Source: JADLHS01 sp039806955
Lineage (GTDB): Bacteria; Verrucomicrobiota; Verrucomicrobiia; Limisphaerales; JADLHS01
Direction of reading: 5' to 3'
DNA: 64,000 nucleotides
Assembly: GCA_039806955.1 (NCBI GenBank)
Contig: JBDHQI010000009.1
Location: 1 to 64,000, forward strand
The position numbers were made by a program, and so were the translations under genes. How positions within the stretch are numbered: position 1 is the stretch's first letter; every line of letters starts with the position of its first letter. The notes beneath the pieces are model-generated. The model was not told where the DNA came from. It worked only from the letters and a program-made list of their open reading frames with translations, and ran no database searches. Of the stretch, positions 45,059 through 54,841 are shown piece by piece.

Positions 45059-47185
45059 ATGAAAACCAAATCTATTATTACCACGTTTAGCCTCACGATG
45101 GGTTTAAGCTTTGGCCTTCTGCCTGCCACCATATTTGCCCAAGGCACGGCGTTCACGTATCAAGGAAAGCTCAATACCGGCGAAACTCCAGCGAACGGCA
45201 ATTACGATTTACGATTTACGATTTACGATTCCAGCGGTGGCGTGGGTGTCGTTGCGGGGCCACTGACCAATTCTCCAGTCGTCGTGAGCAATGGTCTGTT
45301 CACCGTCATGCTCGATCCGGGGGCCGGCGTGTTCACTGGCCCAGCACGCTGGCTGGAAATCGCCGTGCGTACCAATGGCGGCGGCGCGTTCACCACCTTG
45401 ACGCCGCGACAGGCCATCACGCCCACGCCCTACGCCATTTTCGCCGGACAGGTGAGTGGCAGCGGCATTGTCGGTCCCCTCCCGCCTTCATCACTTTTGG
45501 GCAGCTACCCGGGCACTGTGCAATTCACTGATCCGGGTAATCAATTCCTCGGTAGCTTTCAAGGGGATGGTTCGGGCTTGACGGGGGTGGATGCGTGGGC
45601 TTTGAACGGGATGACCGCGAACCAGTTTTGGCAGGTCGGGGGCAATCTTGCCATTGCGCCAGGGATCAACTACCTTGGCACTGCCGATCCCAACCCTTTG
45701 GAACTACGTGTAAATAATGAACGCGCGCTACTGATTGAACCCAGTACGCCTCCCGGTAACACGCCAAATCTAATTGGCGGACACCAGACAAACAACATCA
45801 GCCCAGGCGTCACCGGCGCAACGATCGGCGGCGGTGGAGAAACCATCTCTCCCAACCAAGTGACAGGCGACTTCGGTACCATCAGCGGAGGGGCAGGCAA
45901 CCGGGCAGGGATTGAAACCGCCATCGGGGGAGGTAGAAACAATAACGCTCTGGGTGACGGTGCAGCCATCGGGGGTGGCTTTGGCCATTTTGCGGTTGGC
46001 CGACGGGCAACCATCGGTGGCGGTGAAGCCAATATTGCTCAGGGCAACCACTCAACGGCTGGTGGTGGTGAGTTCAATGGTGTGGCTGGTGAATTCGGCA
46101 CCGTCTCGGGTGGCGGCTACAATCAGGCTCAAGGTTACGCCGCCGTGGTCGCGGGTGGTGGCGGCATAGACCAGGCCGCCGGAGATGTTTATGGCAATCA
46201 GGCACTGGGTAATTGGAGCGTGGTTAGTGGCGGGCGGCTGAATCTGGCCTCCAACACGTTTGCCACGGCGTCAGGCGGCGGTTACAACCATGCGGGCGGT
46301 TACGCCGCCGTGGTTGCGGGCGGCGGCGGAGCTGACCCTAACTACGGAACCCTGCTCACCAATCGCGCTTCCGGCGACTGGAGCGTAATCAGCGGCGGAC
46401 GCGAAAACTCCGCTGGTGGAGAGTCCGCCACCGTGGGCGGTGGCGAAAGGAACCAAGCATTCGGCAAACAGGCGACCGTCAGCGGCGGCGTGGGCAACGA
46501 ATCACGCGGCGAGTTTGACACTGTTGGCGGTGGCGCGTTCAACACCGCGGACTTCCCCGCTGCCACCGTCAGCGGCGGCCAGGAGAACGCCGCGTTAAAC
46601 CAGCACGCCACCGTGGGCGGCGGCGTCGGCAATTACGTCCACGGAGAAGCGGCAACCATCGGCGGGGGCGCCAATAACCTGAACGACGGTGCTTATGCGA
46701 CCGTGCCGGGTGGACGAGAGGCGAAGCCGACTCAATACGGACAATTGGCACATGCGGCCGGTATGTTTATGAATCCCGGCGATGCGCAACACTCAATCTT
46801 CGTCCTGCGGGCGGTGACCGATTTTAACAATCCCGCGACGAAAATGGCTCTGGACGGTAACAACATGGCTCTTGTAATCGAACCCAACCACACGTTGACC
46901 TTCGACATCCTGCTGGTGGCCCGAGCCGCCCCAAATGTTCTGCCCGGCAACGACTCACTTGGGTTGCGCTTCGAAGGCGTGGTCAAGGATGTGAATGGCA
47001 CGGCGACGTTTGTGGGCAGTCCGACCCTCACTACGTTGGGCGCAGACCCCGTGCCTTGGTCCGCGCTCCTCGTTCCGACGGGCAACACGCTGATCATCCA
47101 TGTGAGCGGGAATACAAGCAGCGCGGGTTTTTCTACAACCGTCCGCTGGGTGGCCCGGGTGGATGCCGCGCAGACGAGCTGGTGA
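45059..47185 (+). CDS. Secreted YadA-head-like beta-roll protein
   Basis: A 708-residue protein with a signal peptide (TFSLTMGLSFGLLPATIFA). An N-terminal domain (FTYQGKLNTGETPANGNYD) leads to residues about 240-560, made of roughly 14-residue GGG-x-N-x-A-x-G-x-x-A/S-x-V/I repeats (ATIGGGEANIAQGNHSTAGG, TVSGGGYNQAQGYAAVVAG), the left-handed roll of trimeric-autotransporter heads. No C-terminal YadA membrane anchor is present; the last 120 residues form a soluble beta-domain. It probably acts as a surface or matrix protein. The gene contains four tandem TTACGAT units at 45202-45229. The ATG at 45059 is chosen for the signal peptide. Confidence 0.75.
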   Translation: MKTKSIITTFSLTMGLSFGLLPATIFAQGTAFTYQGKLNTGETPANGNYDLRFTIYDSSGGVGVVAGPLTNSPVVVSNGLFTVMLDPGAGVFTGPARWLEIAVRTNGGGAFTTLTPRQAITPTPYAIFAGQVSGSGIVGPLPPSSLLGSYPGTVQFTDPGNQFLGSFQGDGSGLTGVDAWALNGMTANQFWQVGGNLAIAPGINYLGTADPNPLELRVNNERALLIEPSTPPGNTPNLIGGHQTNNISPGVTGATIGGGGETISPNQVTGDFGTISGGAGNRAGIETAIGGGRNNNALGDGAAIGGGFGHFAVGRRATIGGGEANIAQGNHSTAGGGEFNGVAGEFGTVSGGGYNQAQGYAAVVAGGGGIDQAAGDVYGNQALGNWSVVSGGRLNLASNTFATASGGGYNHAGGYAAVVAGGGGADPNYGTLLTNRASGDWSVISGGRENSAGGESATVGGGERNQAFGKQATVSGGVGNESRGEFDTVGGGAFNTADFPAATVSGGQENAALNQHATVGGGVGNYVHGEAATIGGGANNLNDGAYATVPGGREAKPTQYGQLAHAAGMFMNPGDAQHSIFVLRAVTDFNNPATKMALDGNNMALVIEPNHTLTFDILLVARAAPNVLPGNDSLGLRFEGVVKDVNGTATFVGSPTLTTLGADPVPWSALLVPTGNTLIIHVSGNTSSAGFSTTVRWVARVDAAQTSW
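45202..45229. repeat. Heptanucleotide tandem repeat (TTACGAT x4)
   Basis: Four exact copies of TTACGAT inside the coding sequence, encoding YDLRFTIYD. Because 7 is not a multiple of 3, gain or loss of a unit would shift the frame near codon 50. Confidence 0.9.
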
Positions 47186-47239
47186 CGCTTGCTTGATTAA
47201 GACGGTATCGCCAACGCCATTTCATGCGGCTCTGGAATT

Positions 47240-47256
47240 GGTCGCCTTTGGCGACC
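47240..47256 (+). terminator. Hairpin after the YadA-like gene
   Basis: GGTCGCC, a TTT loop and GGCGACC form a perfect 7-bp stem 54 nt after the stop at 47185. There is no T-run after it, so it may be a processing or weak termination signal. Confidence 0.35.
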
Positions 47257-47369
47257 CGCGAGGCCGTTGGTTGAGGCAAGCATTGTGAACGGCGGGCAGA
47301 AACATCTTGAATTCCAATCGTCACCGGCCCAGAGTCGGACGGTAAACCGATAACGACGAAAGGCAACTT

Positions 47370-48722
47370 ATGAAAATAAACACCAAGACTCTGCTTGCTT
47401 TGAGTAGCTCCCTGCTGGTTTTGACCGCCAGCGGTCAGACTGTCATCGAGGACTTTGAATACGCCAGCGATGACGATTTGTATGCGAACTGGTTCGCCGA
47501 GAGCGGTTATGTGCTGCTCTCGGATAATGTGGCGACAGGCTCCACCGGCACCAAGTCCCTGGAGATTTATCGCTATTTCGGTGAGAGCGAATGGGACACG
47601 CAGATTATTAATGGGCCGATGCTGGAAACGCCGCTGGCGATTAGTACGAATCAATACATTTCACTCCGGATCGCCGGAGACCCGGCATTTGCGAACGGCA
47701 CCTTCACGCAATTTTATCTGTATGCCTACGATTCGCAGGGCAACTTCGGCCGCTGGGGCATGCCCATTCCCACCAGCACCAGTTGGCAGGTGGTTAATCA
47801 GCTCGCCAATAACATTGAGCTGCCCTGGGACTCCACGGGTGTGCCCGATCTGAATGACATCGTCAAATTCAGGCTCTTCATCTATGGCCAGGGTTCTCCG
47901 GCCGGCGCGCCTTACGAGGCAACGCTTCGCGTGGATGACATCACCGTGCGGAATGACGAGCTGATTGATTTTCCGCCGCCCGCGCCCATGCGAGGGTTGA
48001 TTGATGATTTCGAGAGTTATGTAAATGACAACGACTTGAACGCATTCTATTCCATCGTTAACAGTCCGGTGGCGACGGCGACCAGCGCCTCCTTGACCAG
48101 CCCCGCACCGCAAGGCAACCAGGCACTCAAACTGGCGATAGACTTCGCGTCAGGCCGTTATCCATGGGGTGCCGTAATGTCGCCTGAAGTCGCCCCGTTT
48201 TCGTTGCCCGAGAATGCGGTCGTGCAATTCTGGGTGAAGGGGGATCCCACCATGGAGCCTGTGCTGGATGGCGGCACGGTGTTTTACATTTCGTTCTACG
48301 ATAGTGTGGGGGCCGCCATTCATTATACGGCAACCCCGCTGGTCGTCACTCCCGACTGGCAATTGGTGCGAGTCCCGGCAGCGGCCTTCTGGAAACTATC
48401 CACCGTGGACAAGGGCAACTTGATGCGCTGGCGGATTTTGGTGGAGGGTTGGGATGGCACGGACGAAAGTCCGGGACGATCCGGCACGTTCTATGTGGAT
48501 GACCTGCGCATCACGCTCCCGCCCAAATTGGCAATCACCGCGACTGCTGAAAACCTGAGTCTGGAAATGAGCAATTTGATTCCGGGCACGGCTTATACGC
48601 TGCGGCAGACCTCGGATTTCAGCATGTGGACGACCTCAACCTTCACCGCCACCGGGGAAACTGAGACCCATTCGATTCCTCCCGGCGAACGGGCGTTTTA
48701 TCAGCTCTACTATACACCCTGA
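47370..48722 (+). CDS. Secreted protein with two carbohydrate-binding-like domains
   Basis: A 450-residue protein with a signal peptide (LLALSSSLLVLTASG). Two similar beta-sandwich domains, about residues 24-195 (TVIEDFEYASDDDLYANW ... RVDDITV) and 210-388 (GLIDDFESYVNDNDLNAFY ... YVDDLRI), show the DFE start and VDD end typical of CBM11/CIA30-like galactose-binding folds. A short C-terminal module ends in FYQLYYTP. No catalytic residues were seen, so it probably binds glycans at the surface. It is convergent with the GHL10 gene. Confidence 0.78.
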   Translation: MKINTKTLLALSSSLLVLTASGQTVIEDFEYASDDDLYANWFAESGYVLLSDNVATGSTGTKSLEIYRYFGESEWDTQIINGPMLETPLAISTNQYISLRIAGDPAFANGTFTQFYLYAYDSQGNFGRWGMPIPTSTSWQVVNQLANNIELPWDSTGVPDLNDIVKFRLFIYGQGSPAGAPYEATLRVDDITVRNDELIDFPPPAPMRGLIDDFESYVNDNDLNAFYSIVNSPVATATSASLTSPAPQGNQALKLAIDFASGRYPWGAVMSPEVAPFSLPENAVVQFWVKGDPTMEPVLDGGTVFYISFYDSVGAAIHYTATPLVVTPDWQLVRVPAAAFWKLSTVDKGNLMRWRILVEGWDGTDESPGRSGTFYVDDLRITLPPKLAITATAENLSLEMSNLIPGTAYTLRQTSDFSMWTTSTFTATGETETHSIPPGERAFYQLYYTP

Positions 48723-48772
48723 ACAAAAGGCGCGTGGCTTCAATGGAGCGACCGTAGTGGTCGCAACGCTCT

Positions 48773-48800
48773 GAGGCGCTCGCCGCGAGGTGAGCGCCTC
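48773..48800. terminator. Bidirectional terminator-like hairpin
   Basis: GAGGCGCTC and GAGCGCCTC form a perfect 9-bp stem with a 10-nt loop, between the convergent genes ending at 48722 and 48799, followed by TTTTTG on the plus strand. A smaller hairpin (GCGACC/GGTCGC, 48748-48764) lies just before it. Confidence 0.65.
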
Positions 48801-51660
48801 ATGGTTTTTGCTGCAACCAAACGCGCAACCGGTAGTACGCCGCCGCCGCTTGATCTGGCATGACATAGTTCACGATGTGAACGCCGGGAGCTGCCGGGAG
48901 CGCATCGAACCCGGTCACTGGCGTCCAAGCCGCTGCGAACTGAAGCGTCGGCGTGGTTTCCAAACTGTAGTAGCGCGCGGCATTTTGATAGCCGACCTCG
49001 TCCACGCCCCGGGAAACGAAGGAAAGCGTGAGCTGCTGATTTTCCCAAGCGACGCTCAATTCCAGAACATCGAGCGCGTTCGTGGGCGAGGTGCCGGCCA
49101 CGTATTCCGCATAATCACTGCGGCCGTCGCCATTGAAATCGGTGAACCGCCCCGCGGTCGTGCGATTACCAAACCATTTCAACTCCCAACTATCTGGTAG
49201 TTCATCATGGTCCCCATCCGGCTCGTCGGGAGCGGTGGCCCCGGCGCCCAGGGCGGGCAACAGATTCGCCGCGCTCTCTGGACTCAGTTCAAAGATGACA
49301 AATCCGTCCGTATGCGCGGCGCGGGCGGCTTGCAATTGCGCCAGTGCGGTGTCCACCGGAATCTGCCACGCGCCAATGCCGGGATAAACCGGTATTCGCC
49401 CGCCAACCCAATCAAGCTGGCGCAACACCGTATTCGCAAACGCGGCTTCCGTGGTGAGATAATCCATAGGGCAAACAAAATCCAAAATGCCGTTCGTGAC
49501 CCAGAGCCGCCAATCCTGTCCCACCCCGTCGTAAGCGCTAGGCGCATCGGGCCAAACTGCCGCCGAAACTTGCACCTGCGGTTTCAAAGCTTTGACCTGC
49601 TGATAAACCACTTCGACCAGATGCGTGATCTGCGCGCGACGCCAATTGAGAAAAGCTGTGCGCAGCGTCCCGGGCGTCAGCACATCCGTCGGCCAGTTGG
49701 CGACGGTAAGTCCGGTTTGCGCCTGAAAGCGTGCGCCGCAGCCATTGCAGTAACAATGGTCTCCATCTGGATACCGGATGTAATCGAAGTGAATGCCGTC
49801 CACGTCGTAGTTGCGCACCACCTCGAGCAGTGAATTGGTTTCCAGTGCGAAGTTATCGGGATGCGAGGGGCAGAGCCAATCCGCCGGCTCTCCGGAGCTG
49901 GATACCTGGGTGCGTTGCGCCACGCGCATTGAGTTGATGAACGCCGCTGGCGCGCCCAGCAGATTCCAGCAAACCTTCCAGACATGCACCTGCAAGCCGC
50001 GCGCGTGCGCCGCGTTGACGCACGCCGTGATCTGATCACCGTATTGATCGAACTCGGCCGAGTGCGGCAGATAGGCGCTGTCGTAATGCGCCAGCCCGCC
50101 CCAAAGCATGTTGGGAATGATGGCGTTGAATTGGTTGGTCGCCAGCGCCTCGATTGCCGCTGGCCAATTGCCCGGATACGGGCCGGTGGCGTGATGTTCC
50201 CAGAACGCACGGACTTCGGGATAAGCGGGCCGCAGACTCAAAATATACGCCCGCCGCAAATGCGTCCGCGCGGCGTGAGCCGCCGCGATCGCCTGCGCAT
50301 AATGCCCCACCGCCTGCTCGGCGAGCGCCAGACTGCGGTTCGTGGTGGCCGCCTGCAGTTCATCTTCCACAAACGGCGCGCGCAGTGTGGGCGCGGCTTG
50401 GTGGTGAAGGTCCGATAGAGCCTCGTCATAGCTCTGGTACGGTCCAATTTGTCCGATTTGATTAATCGCCCCGGCAGCGGCTGCGGACCAGGCATCGGGC
50501 AACAGCGATCCCACCAGGCACAACAACGCGTACGATTTTTCATCAGCATCATCGCCCAACAAAATGTGCGACATGAAAAAGCCGCGGTCGCTCGCCAACC
50601 ACGCGGCCTTTCCGGTGCTTTGCCCCTGACTGTTTTCCCACATGGCAGTAATCCGCGCCTGCGGTCCGTTGGGCGCGGCGCCGGTGATGTTCCAGGACGC
50701 TTGCTGAACGCGCGGGGGCAGATTTGGAATGTTGGAATCAACAAAATGCCAGGTGGCAAAATCGCCTTGAGTCCACCCCGTCACACTGACGCGCAACAAA
50801 CTCGCCAGCCGGCTGGGTAACAGGTAATACACCATCAACTTTCCGCCCGCCGCCGCGAATGTTTCGTAGTTTACCATCTCGGTCTCAGAAACCGTTTCGT
50901 TGTAAGGCAGGATGACCAATTGGCTTTGCTGCAACAATCCGGCCTCGACCTCCGCACGGGTAATCACGCCGCAATCAATGTCGTATTCGCCCAACCAGGC
51001 CAGATGCCGGTCAATGGTTTGCTGCACCACCTCGGGATTGGAACTGGTCGGGTCACGCACCAACAACACCGCCGGGGTCACCGCGCGCAATTCGCGAAAC
51101 GCCAGGAAAGTGTTTTCAGCGCCGGCTTTCCAGGGAGAGAGCCGGATTTGATCAATCTGCTCCCAACCGACGGGCGCGCCTTCCACGATGAAATTGTCGC
51201 GACCAAAGCGCAAAGTTTGCCAGCCAGTTTTGGTCAATGACGCGGAAGCGCCATACCAACCGCCACCTGAACGAAAGTACAACGTGAACGCGGAAACGGC
51301 GCCGGGATCAGGCGCGTACACCTCCAATTCAAAGGCCACATAGGTTGAAAGATTCAGCGCGACACTCCGGTCCCAATAGCAGCGGCTTTCGCGCGTGGCA
51401 AAATCACAATTGGCCACCATCACCCGCTCCACACCCCATGCGCCCTGATCCAACATGTTCACGGCTGGACCGTTGCTGCCACTCCACGCCGCCTGTGCCG
51501 CTGGAGTGGTGGGGTAGTCAAAGCCATCGAGAACCAGCGTGGCGGCCTGACTTCGTGACGGCGCGAGCCACATCCCGAACGCAACAATGAAACTCAGGAG
51601 CAGTTGAAATGTTTGCCGCCGGGCGCAAGCAAACCAGTTTGTTACGGTGGAAACGGTCAT
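48799..51660 (-). CDS. GHL10-type (DUF187) secreted glycoside hydrolase-like protein
   Basis: A 953-residue protein. Signal peptide at about 1-40 (LLLSFIVAFGMWLAPSRSQA). Residues about 42-190 are a carbohydrate-binding-like domain (LVLDGFDYPTTPAAQ). A middle region resembles a glutamine-amidotransferase-like fold. The barrel (about 490-800) carries the GHL10 hallmarks: NAIIPNMLWGG, GLQVHVWKVCWN, VDGIHFDYIRYPDGDHCYC and FVCPMDYLTTEAAF. The C-terminus has a calcium-binding-like DGDHDELPDSWE stretch. GHL10 proteins act on peptidoglycan or other glycans in the few studied cases. The ATG at 51660 is chosen for the signal peptide. It diverges from rhaT. Confidence 0.85.
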   Translation of the reverse strand: MTVSTVTNWFACARRQTFQLLLSFIVAFGMWLAPSRSQAATLVLDGFDYPTTPAAQAAWSGSNGPAVNMLDQGAWGVERVMVANCDFATRESRCYWDRSVALNLSTYVAFELEVYAPDPGAVSAFTLYFRSGGGWYGASASLTKTGWQTLRFGRDNFIVEGAPVGWEQIDQIRLSPWKAGAENTFLAFRELRAVTPAVLLVRDPTSSNPEVVQQTIDRHLAWLGEYDIDCGVITRAEVEAGLLQQSQLVILPYNETVSETEMVNYETFAAAGGKLMVYYLLPSRLASLLRVSVTGWTQGDFATWHFVDSNIPNLPPRVQQASWNITGAAPNGPQARITAMWENSQGQSTGKAAWLASDRGFFMSHILLGDDADEKSYALLCLVGSLLPDAWSAAAAGAINQIGQIGPYQSYDEALSDLHHQAAPTLRAPFVEDELQAATTNRSLALAEQAVGHYAQAIAAAHAARTHLRRAYILSLRPAYPEVRAFWEHHATGPYPGNWPAAIEALATNQFNAIIPNMLWGGLAHYDSAYLPHSAEFDQYGDQITACVNAAHARGLQVHVWKVCWNLLGAPAAFINSMRVAQRTQVSSSGEPADWLCPSHPDNFALETNSLLEVVRNYDVDGIHFDYIRYPDGDHCYCNGCGARFQAQTGLTVANWPTDVLTPGTLRTAFLNWRRAQITHLVEVVYQQVKALKPQVQVSAAVWPDAPSAYDGVGQDWRLWVTNGILDFVCPMDYLTTEAAFANTVLRQLDWVGGRIPVYPGIGAWQIPVDTALAQLQAARAAHTDGFVIFELSPESAANLLPALGAGATAPDEPDGDHDELPDSWELKWFGNRTTAGRFTDFNGDGRSDYAEYVAGTSPTNALDVLELSVAWENQQLTLSFVSRGVDEVGYQNAARYYSLETTPTLQFAAAWTPVTGFDALPAAPGVHIVNYVMPDQAAAAYYRLRVWLQQKP

Positions 51661-51814
51661 TATCAAGGCGTAGTTAAGCACTGGAGGTTGACCGAGACAA
51701 ACAATATGTCCCCGGGTGAAGCCTCCGATTCCGCGCGCGAAATGATTTGAGCCTCGATAACTATCGGCAAGATTTATCCAAACGAGACTTGCCACGCTGC
51801 CACTGAGTTCTAAA

Positions 51815-51837
51815 ATCCGCCGCATATCTTTGCGGAT
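51815..51837. promoter_or_regulatory. Inverted repeat upstream of rhaT
   Basis: ATCCGC, 11 nt, GCGGAT: a perfect 6-bp inverted repeat ending 20 nt before the rhaT ATG. It could be an operator or a leader hairpin. Confidence 0.3.
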
Positions 51838-51857
51838 ATTAATCAACGCACCAATCC

Positions 51858-53102
51858 ATGAATCCATTCCTCGGCGTCTTTTTTCACTGGCTCGGCGGTC
51901 TTGCCTCCGGGAGTTTTTACGTCCCCTACAAGGCGGTAAGAAAGTGGTCCTGGGAAACCTACTGGTTGGTGGGAGGATTTTTCTCCTGGATCATCTGTCC
52001 GTGGCTGCTGGCATTGTTGATGACCAACGACCTGCTCGGCGTGCTCCAGCAACAGACCGGCAGCACGCTCTGGTGGACGTATTTCTTCGGCGCCATGTGG
52101 GGTCTGGGCGGATTGACCTTCGGGCTGACGATGCGCTACCTCGGCATGTCGCTCGGCATGGGAGTGGCACTCGGTTACACGGCGGCGTTCGGCACGTTGC
52201 TGCCGCCCATCTTCAAGCTGTTCACGCCCACGATCCCAGTGGCGGAAACCATCACTGAAATCGCGGCCACGACGCCTGGCAAAATCACTTTGGTCGGCGT
52301 GGGCGTCTGTCTCGTGGGTATCGCCGTGGCGGCGTATGCCGGGTTGACGAAGGAACGCGAGATGCCGGAAGCCGAGAAGAAAAAAACCATCGCCGAGTTC
52401 AATTTCACCAAGGGAATTCTCGTTGCCACCTTCTCCGGCATCATGAGCGCCTGCTTTGCGTTCGCGCTGACCGCCGGCACCCCGATCGGCAAAGCTTCCG
52501 TCGCCGCTGGAACCACGGTCATCTGGAGCGGCCTGCCCAAACTGGTGGTTGTATTGCTGGGCGGCTTCACCACGAACTTTGTCTGGTGCGCGTTTCTGAA
52601 TCTGAAAAATCGTTCCGGCTACCAATACCTCGCGTCGCACTTGCGCGAGGCACACGCCAATCTAAGCGGCGTAACGGATGGCAGCGGCGGCGCGGGCCGT
52701 TTGAAAATTCCCCGGTTGAACAATTACTTCTTTTCCGCGTTGGCCGGCACGCTGTGGTATTTCCAATTCTTTTTCTACACGATGGGTGAAACGCAGATGG
52801 GCAAATACGGTTTCGCTTCGTGGACGCTGCACATGGCCAGCATCATCATTTTCAGCACAATGTGGGGTTGGATTCTGCGCGAATGGAACGGGGCCAGCAG
52901 CAAGGCGCACTTGCTCATCGCCACCGGCATCGTCACGCTGATTCTTTCCACCATCATCATCGGCTACGGCACGTATTTGAAAGGTAAAGCCACCGGGGAA
53001 ACCAAGGAAGCCAGCGTGACGGAAACACTTCAAGCGGCGGATGCCGCGCCAGTCAACCGCGTCTTCCCGTGGCCGCCCTCCGCATCCGGTCTCCGGGTGT
53101 AG
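51858..53102 (+). CDS. rhaT: L-rhamnose-proton symporter family protein
   Basis: A 414-residue inner-membrane protein with about ten helices. The N-terminus (HWLGGLASGSFYVPYKAVRK, then WSWETYWLVGGFFSWIICPW) and YFFGAMWGLGGLTFGLTMRY, LGMSLGMGVALGYTAAFGTL match the RhaT family, which imports L-rhamnose with a proton. Length is somewhat above that of the E. coli protein because of a C-terminal tail. The orientation is divergent from the GHL10 gene. A rhamnose-type ABC transporter is encoded 1.9 kb downstream, so two import routes for related sugars may coexist. Substrate remains inferred. Confidence 0.9.
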   Translation: MNPFLGVFFHWLGGLASGSFYVPYKAVRKWSWETYWLVGGFFSWIICPWLLALLMTNDLLGVLQQQTGSTLWWTYFFGAMWGLGGLTFGLTMRYLGMSLGMGVALGYTAAFGTLLPPIFKLFTPTIPVAETITEIAATTPGKITLVGVGVCLVGIAVAAYAGLTKEREMPEAEKKKTIAEFNFTKGILVATFSGIMSACFAFALTAGTPIGKASVAAGTTVIWSGLPKLVVVLLGGFTTNFVWCAFLNLKNRSGYQYLASHLREAHANLSGVTDGSGGAGRLKIPRLNNYFFSALAGTLWYFQFFFYTMGETQMGKYGFASWTLHMASIIIFSTMWGWILREWNGASSKAHLLIATGIVTLILSTIIIGYGTYLKGKATGETKEASVTETLQAADAAPVNRVFPWPPSASGLRV

Positions 53103-53282
53103 TCCAACACAACCGGCCCTGCGAGCGATGGCCTGACCAGCCACGCCCTCGCAACTTGCGCCGTGAAAACTCCGGCCTGCCACCATCGCGTTGATTGCTC
53201 ACCGTTGGCGGAAATTGAAGCGATGATGAAAAGGGCGAGGTGATAAAATCGAAATCAATTCCGCTGTCGAAGCCCCCGAGGC

Positions 53283-54110
53283 TCAGGTGGTGGCTGGGTT
53301 AATCTCGCTCGCCGACCAGAGGGTGCGCCCTTCCATGCCGCCCGCAATGACGAGAGTTTGCCCCGTGATGTGGCCCGCAAGTTTATCTGAGGAAAGAAAC
53401 ACCACGGCGCTGGCGATGTCCTCGGGGCGCGCCATTTTAGGCAGCGCCAGGGTGGCGGCAACCTTGCGGACGACGGCAGCGTCCCGCAGTTTGGCGGCGT
53501 TGCGCGGCACCACCGTCCAGCCCGGACAAACGCAATTGATGCGCCCGCCACAATAATGCTTCGTGGGCGGCGCCAGGCGGGCGATTTCGTTCTTCAGCGT
53601 GCGCGTGAGGCCGTAGGTGAGCGCAGCTTTGGCCGCCGCGTAATCAGCGTGACCCGCCTCGCCAAAAACCGCCGCCGTGGAGCCGATCAACACGACGTTG
53701 CCGGTTTTTTGTCGGGCCACGATGCGGAAAAATTCCCGCGCACAAAGAAACGTCGAGGTGAGCACGCCGTCTTGAGTGTTACGCCATTGCGCGAGCGACA
53801 TTTCGCACAAAGGGACCTCGCGCTGCTCCCATTGGCCGGCGTTCGCAATGAGCGTGTCCAAGCGACCAAACCGTTTCAAAGCGGTGGTGAAGAGTTTTCG
53901 GACTGCCGCTTCCCTGGTCAAATCCGCACTGACCACCAAGGATTCAATTGAGCTCGATTCTTTTTGCAGTCGGCGCGCGGCGGCCAGATTTTTGTGGCAA
54001 TGCAAAATCAGCTTGGCGCCTTCACGCGCGAAGCCCTGCGCCAGCGCCCTCCCTATCCCACCGGAAGCGCCGGTAATGAGCACCACCTTGTCTCGCAGTT
54101 GCGTCTCCAT
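53283..54110 (-). CDS. Short-chain dehydrogenase/reductase
   Basis: A 275-residue cytoplasmic enzyme of the classical SDR family. It has the cofactor motif TGASGGIG, the NAG motif (IANAGQW), the catalytic Ser in VLIGSTAAVFG and the Tyr-x-x-x-Lys pair in HADYAAAKAAL. The C-terminal INCVCPGWTV and VIAGGMEGR follow the family pattern. The substrate cannot be assigned; with neighbouring sugar transporters a sugar or aldonate dehydrogenase is possible. The ATG at 54110 is chosen because the Rossmann fold starts right after it; the upstream extension overlaps the next gene. Confidence 0.88.
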   Translation of the reverse strand: METQLRDKVVLITGASGGIGRALAQGFAREGAKLILHCHKNLAAARRLQKESSSIESLVVSADLTREAAVRKLFTTALKRFGRLDTLIANAGQWEQREVPLCEMSLAQWRNTQDGVLTSTFLCAREFFRIVARQKTGNVVLIGSTAAVFGEAGHADYAAAKAALTYGLTRTLKNEIARLAPPTKHYCGGRINCVCPGWTVVPRNAAKLRDAAVVRKVAATLALPKMARPEDIASAVVFLSSDKLAGHITGQTLVIAGGMEGRTLWSASEINPATT

Positions 54111-54171
54111 GGTCGGGTTGCGGCAGCCAATGGCGCGGCGCGGGCTTCCGCCAGATCCGCGGCGGCACGAC

Positions 54172-54753
54172 TTAATGCGAATAGGAAAAGATTCGCCGGA
54201 GCTTGCCCAACATTTCTTCGGAATAGCGTTCACCGGCGGTCAGAATCCGGCCATGCACCTGGATTTCATCCAGTGCCGCCAGCGTCATGCAAAAGTCCAC
54301 GTCGTGCAACGGGCGTTCGCGCCGCAGGCGACGGATCCAACGCCGCATGTCGTTGACCTGCTCGATCTCGATTTTTTGTCCGGGGAAAAATGAAATCCCC
54401 CAGTCGTCGCGCCGCGGGTAACCGTCCGCCTCCTGTTTGTCGCCGAACCACGGATCGCCCAGCAGAATGCAGACGGAACGACCCTGATTTTCGCCGAGGC
54501 GATAAAAAACGATCCGCGCCTCGGATTCGCAAAAATGTTCGTAGGCAATTTCCAGAGATTCCTCGGGCACGGGCGCGAACCGGGTTTGGAAGCCGATGTG
54601 GATTCCCCCCGGCACGTCGGGCTTGCGTTCGAAGCAGAGATTCTCCTCAAAAATCCAAAGCAACTCGGTGGCAAACCCGCGCTCGGCGAGCAGTTTTTTC
54701 CACGCGGTCAAGGCTTCGGTCAGTTTGGGTCGGACAGCAGCGACTGAACTCAT
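54172..54753 (-). CDS. Conserved-looking hypothetical protein
   Basis: A 193-residue soluble protein with no signal peptide or membrane helix. It is rich in charged and aromatic residues (ELLWIFEENLCFERKPD, VFYRLGENQGRSVCILLGDPW, DDWGISFFPGQ). I do not recognise the family. It lies 61 nt upstream of the SDR gene on the same strand and may share its transcript. Normal codon use and an ATG start support it being real. Confidence 0.6.
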   Translation of the reverse strand: MSSVAAVRPKLTEALTAWKKLLAERGFATELLWIFEENLCFERKPDVPGGIHIGFQTRFAPVPEESLEIAYEHFCESEARIVFYRLGENQGRSVCILLGDPWFGDKQEADGYPRRDDWGISFFPGQKIEIEQVNDMRRWIRRLRRERPLHDVDFCMTLAALDEIQVHGRILTAGERYSEEMLGKLRRIFSYSH

Positions 54754-54841
54754 GCCGCCATTTTATGAAACGGCGAAATAAAACCAACCCACAAAATTAA
54801 CTTCATGCGCCCGGAGGTGATTGCGGACTTTGCCTTGCGTC

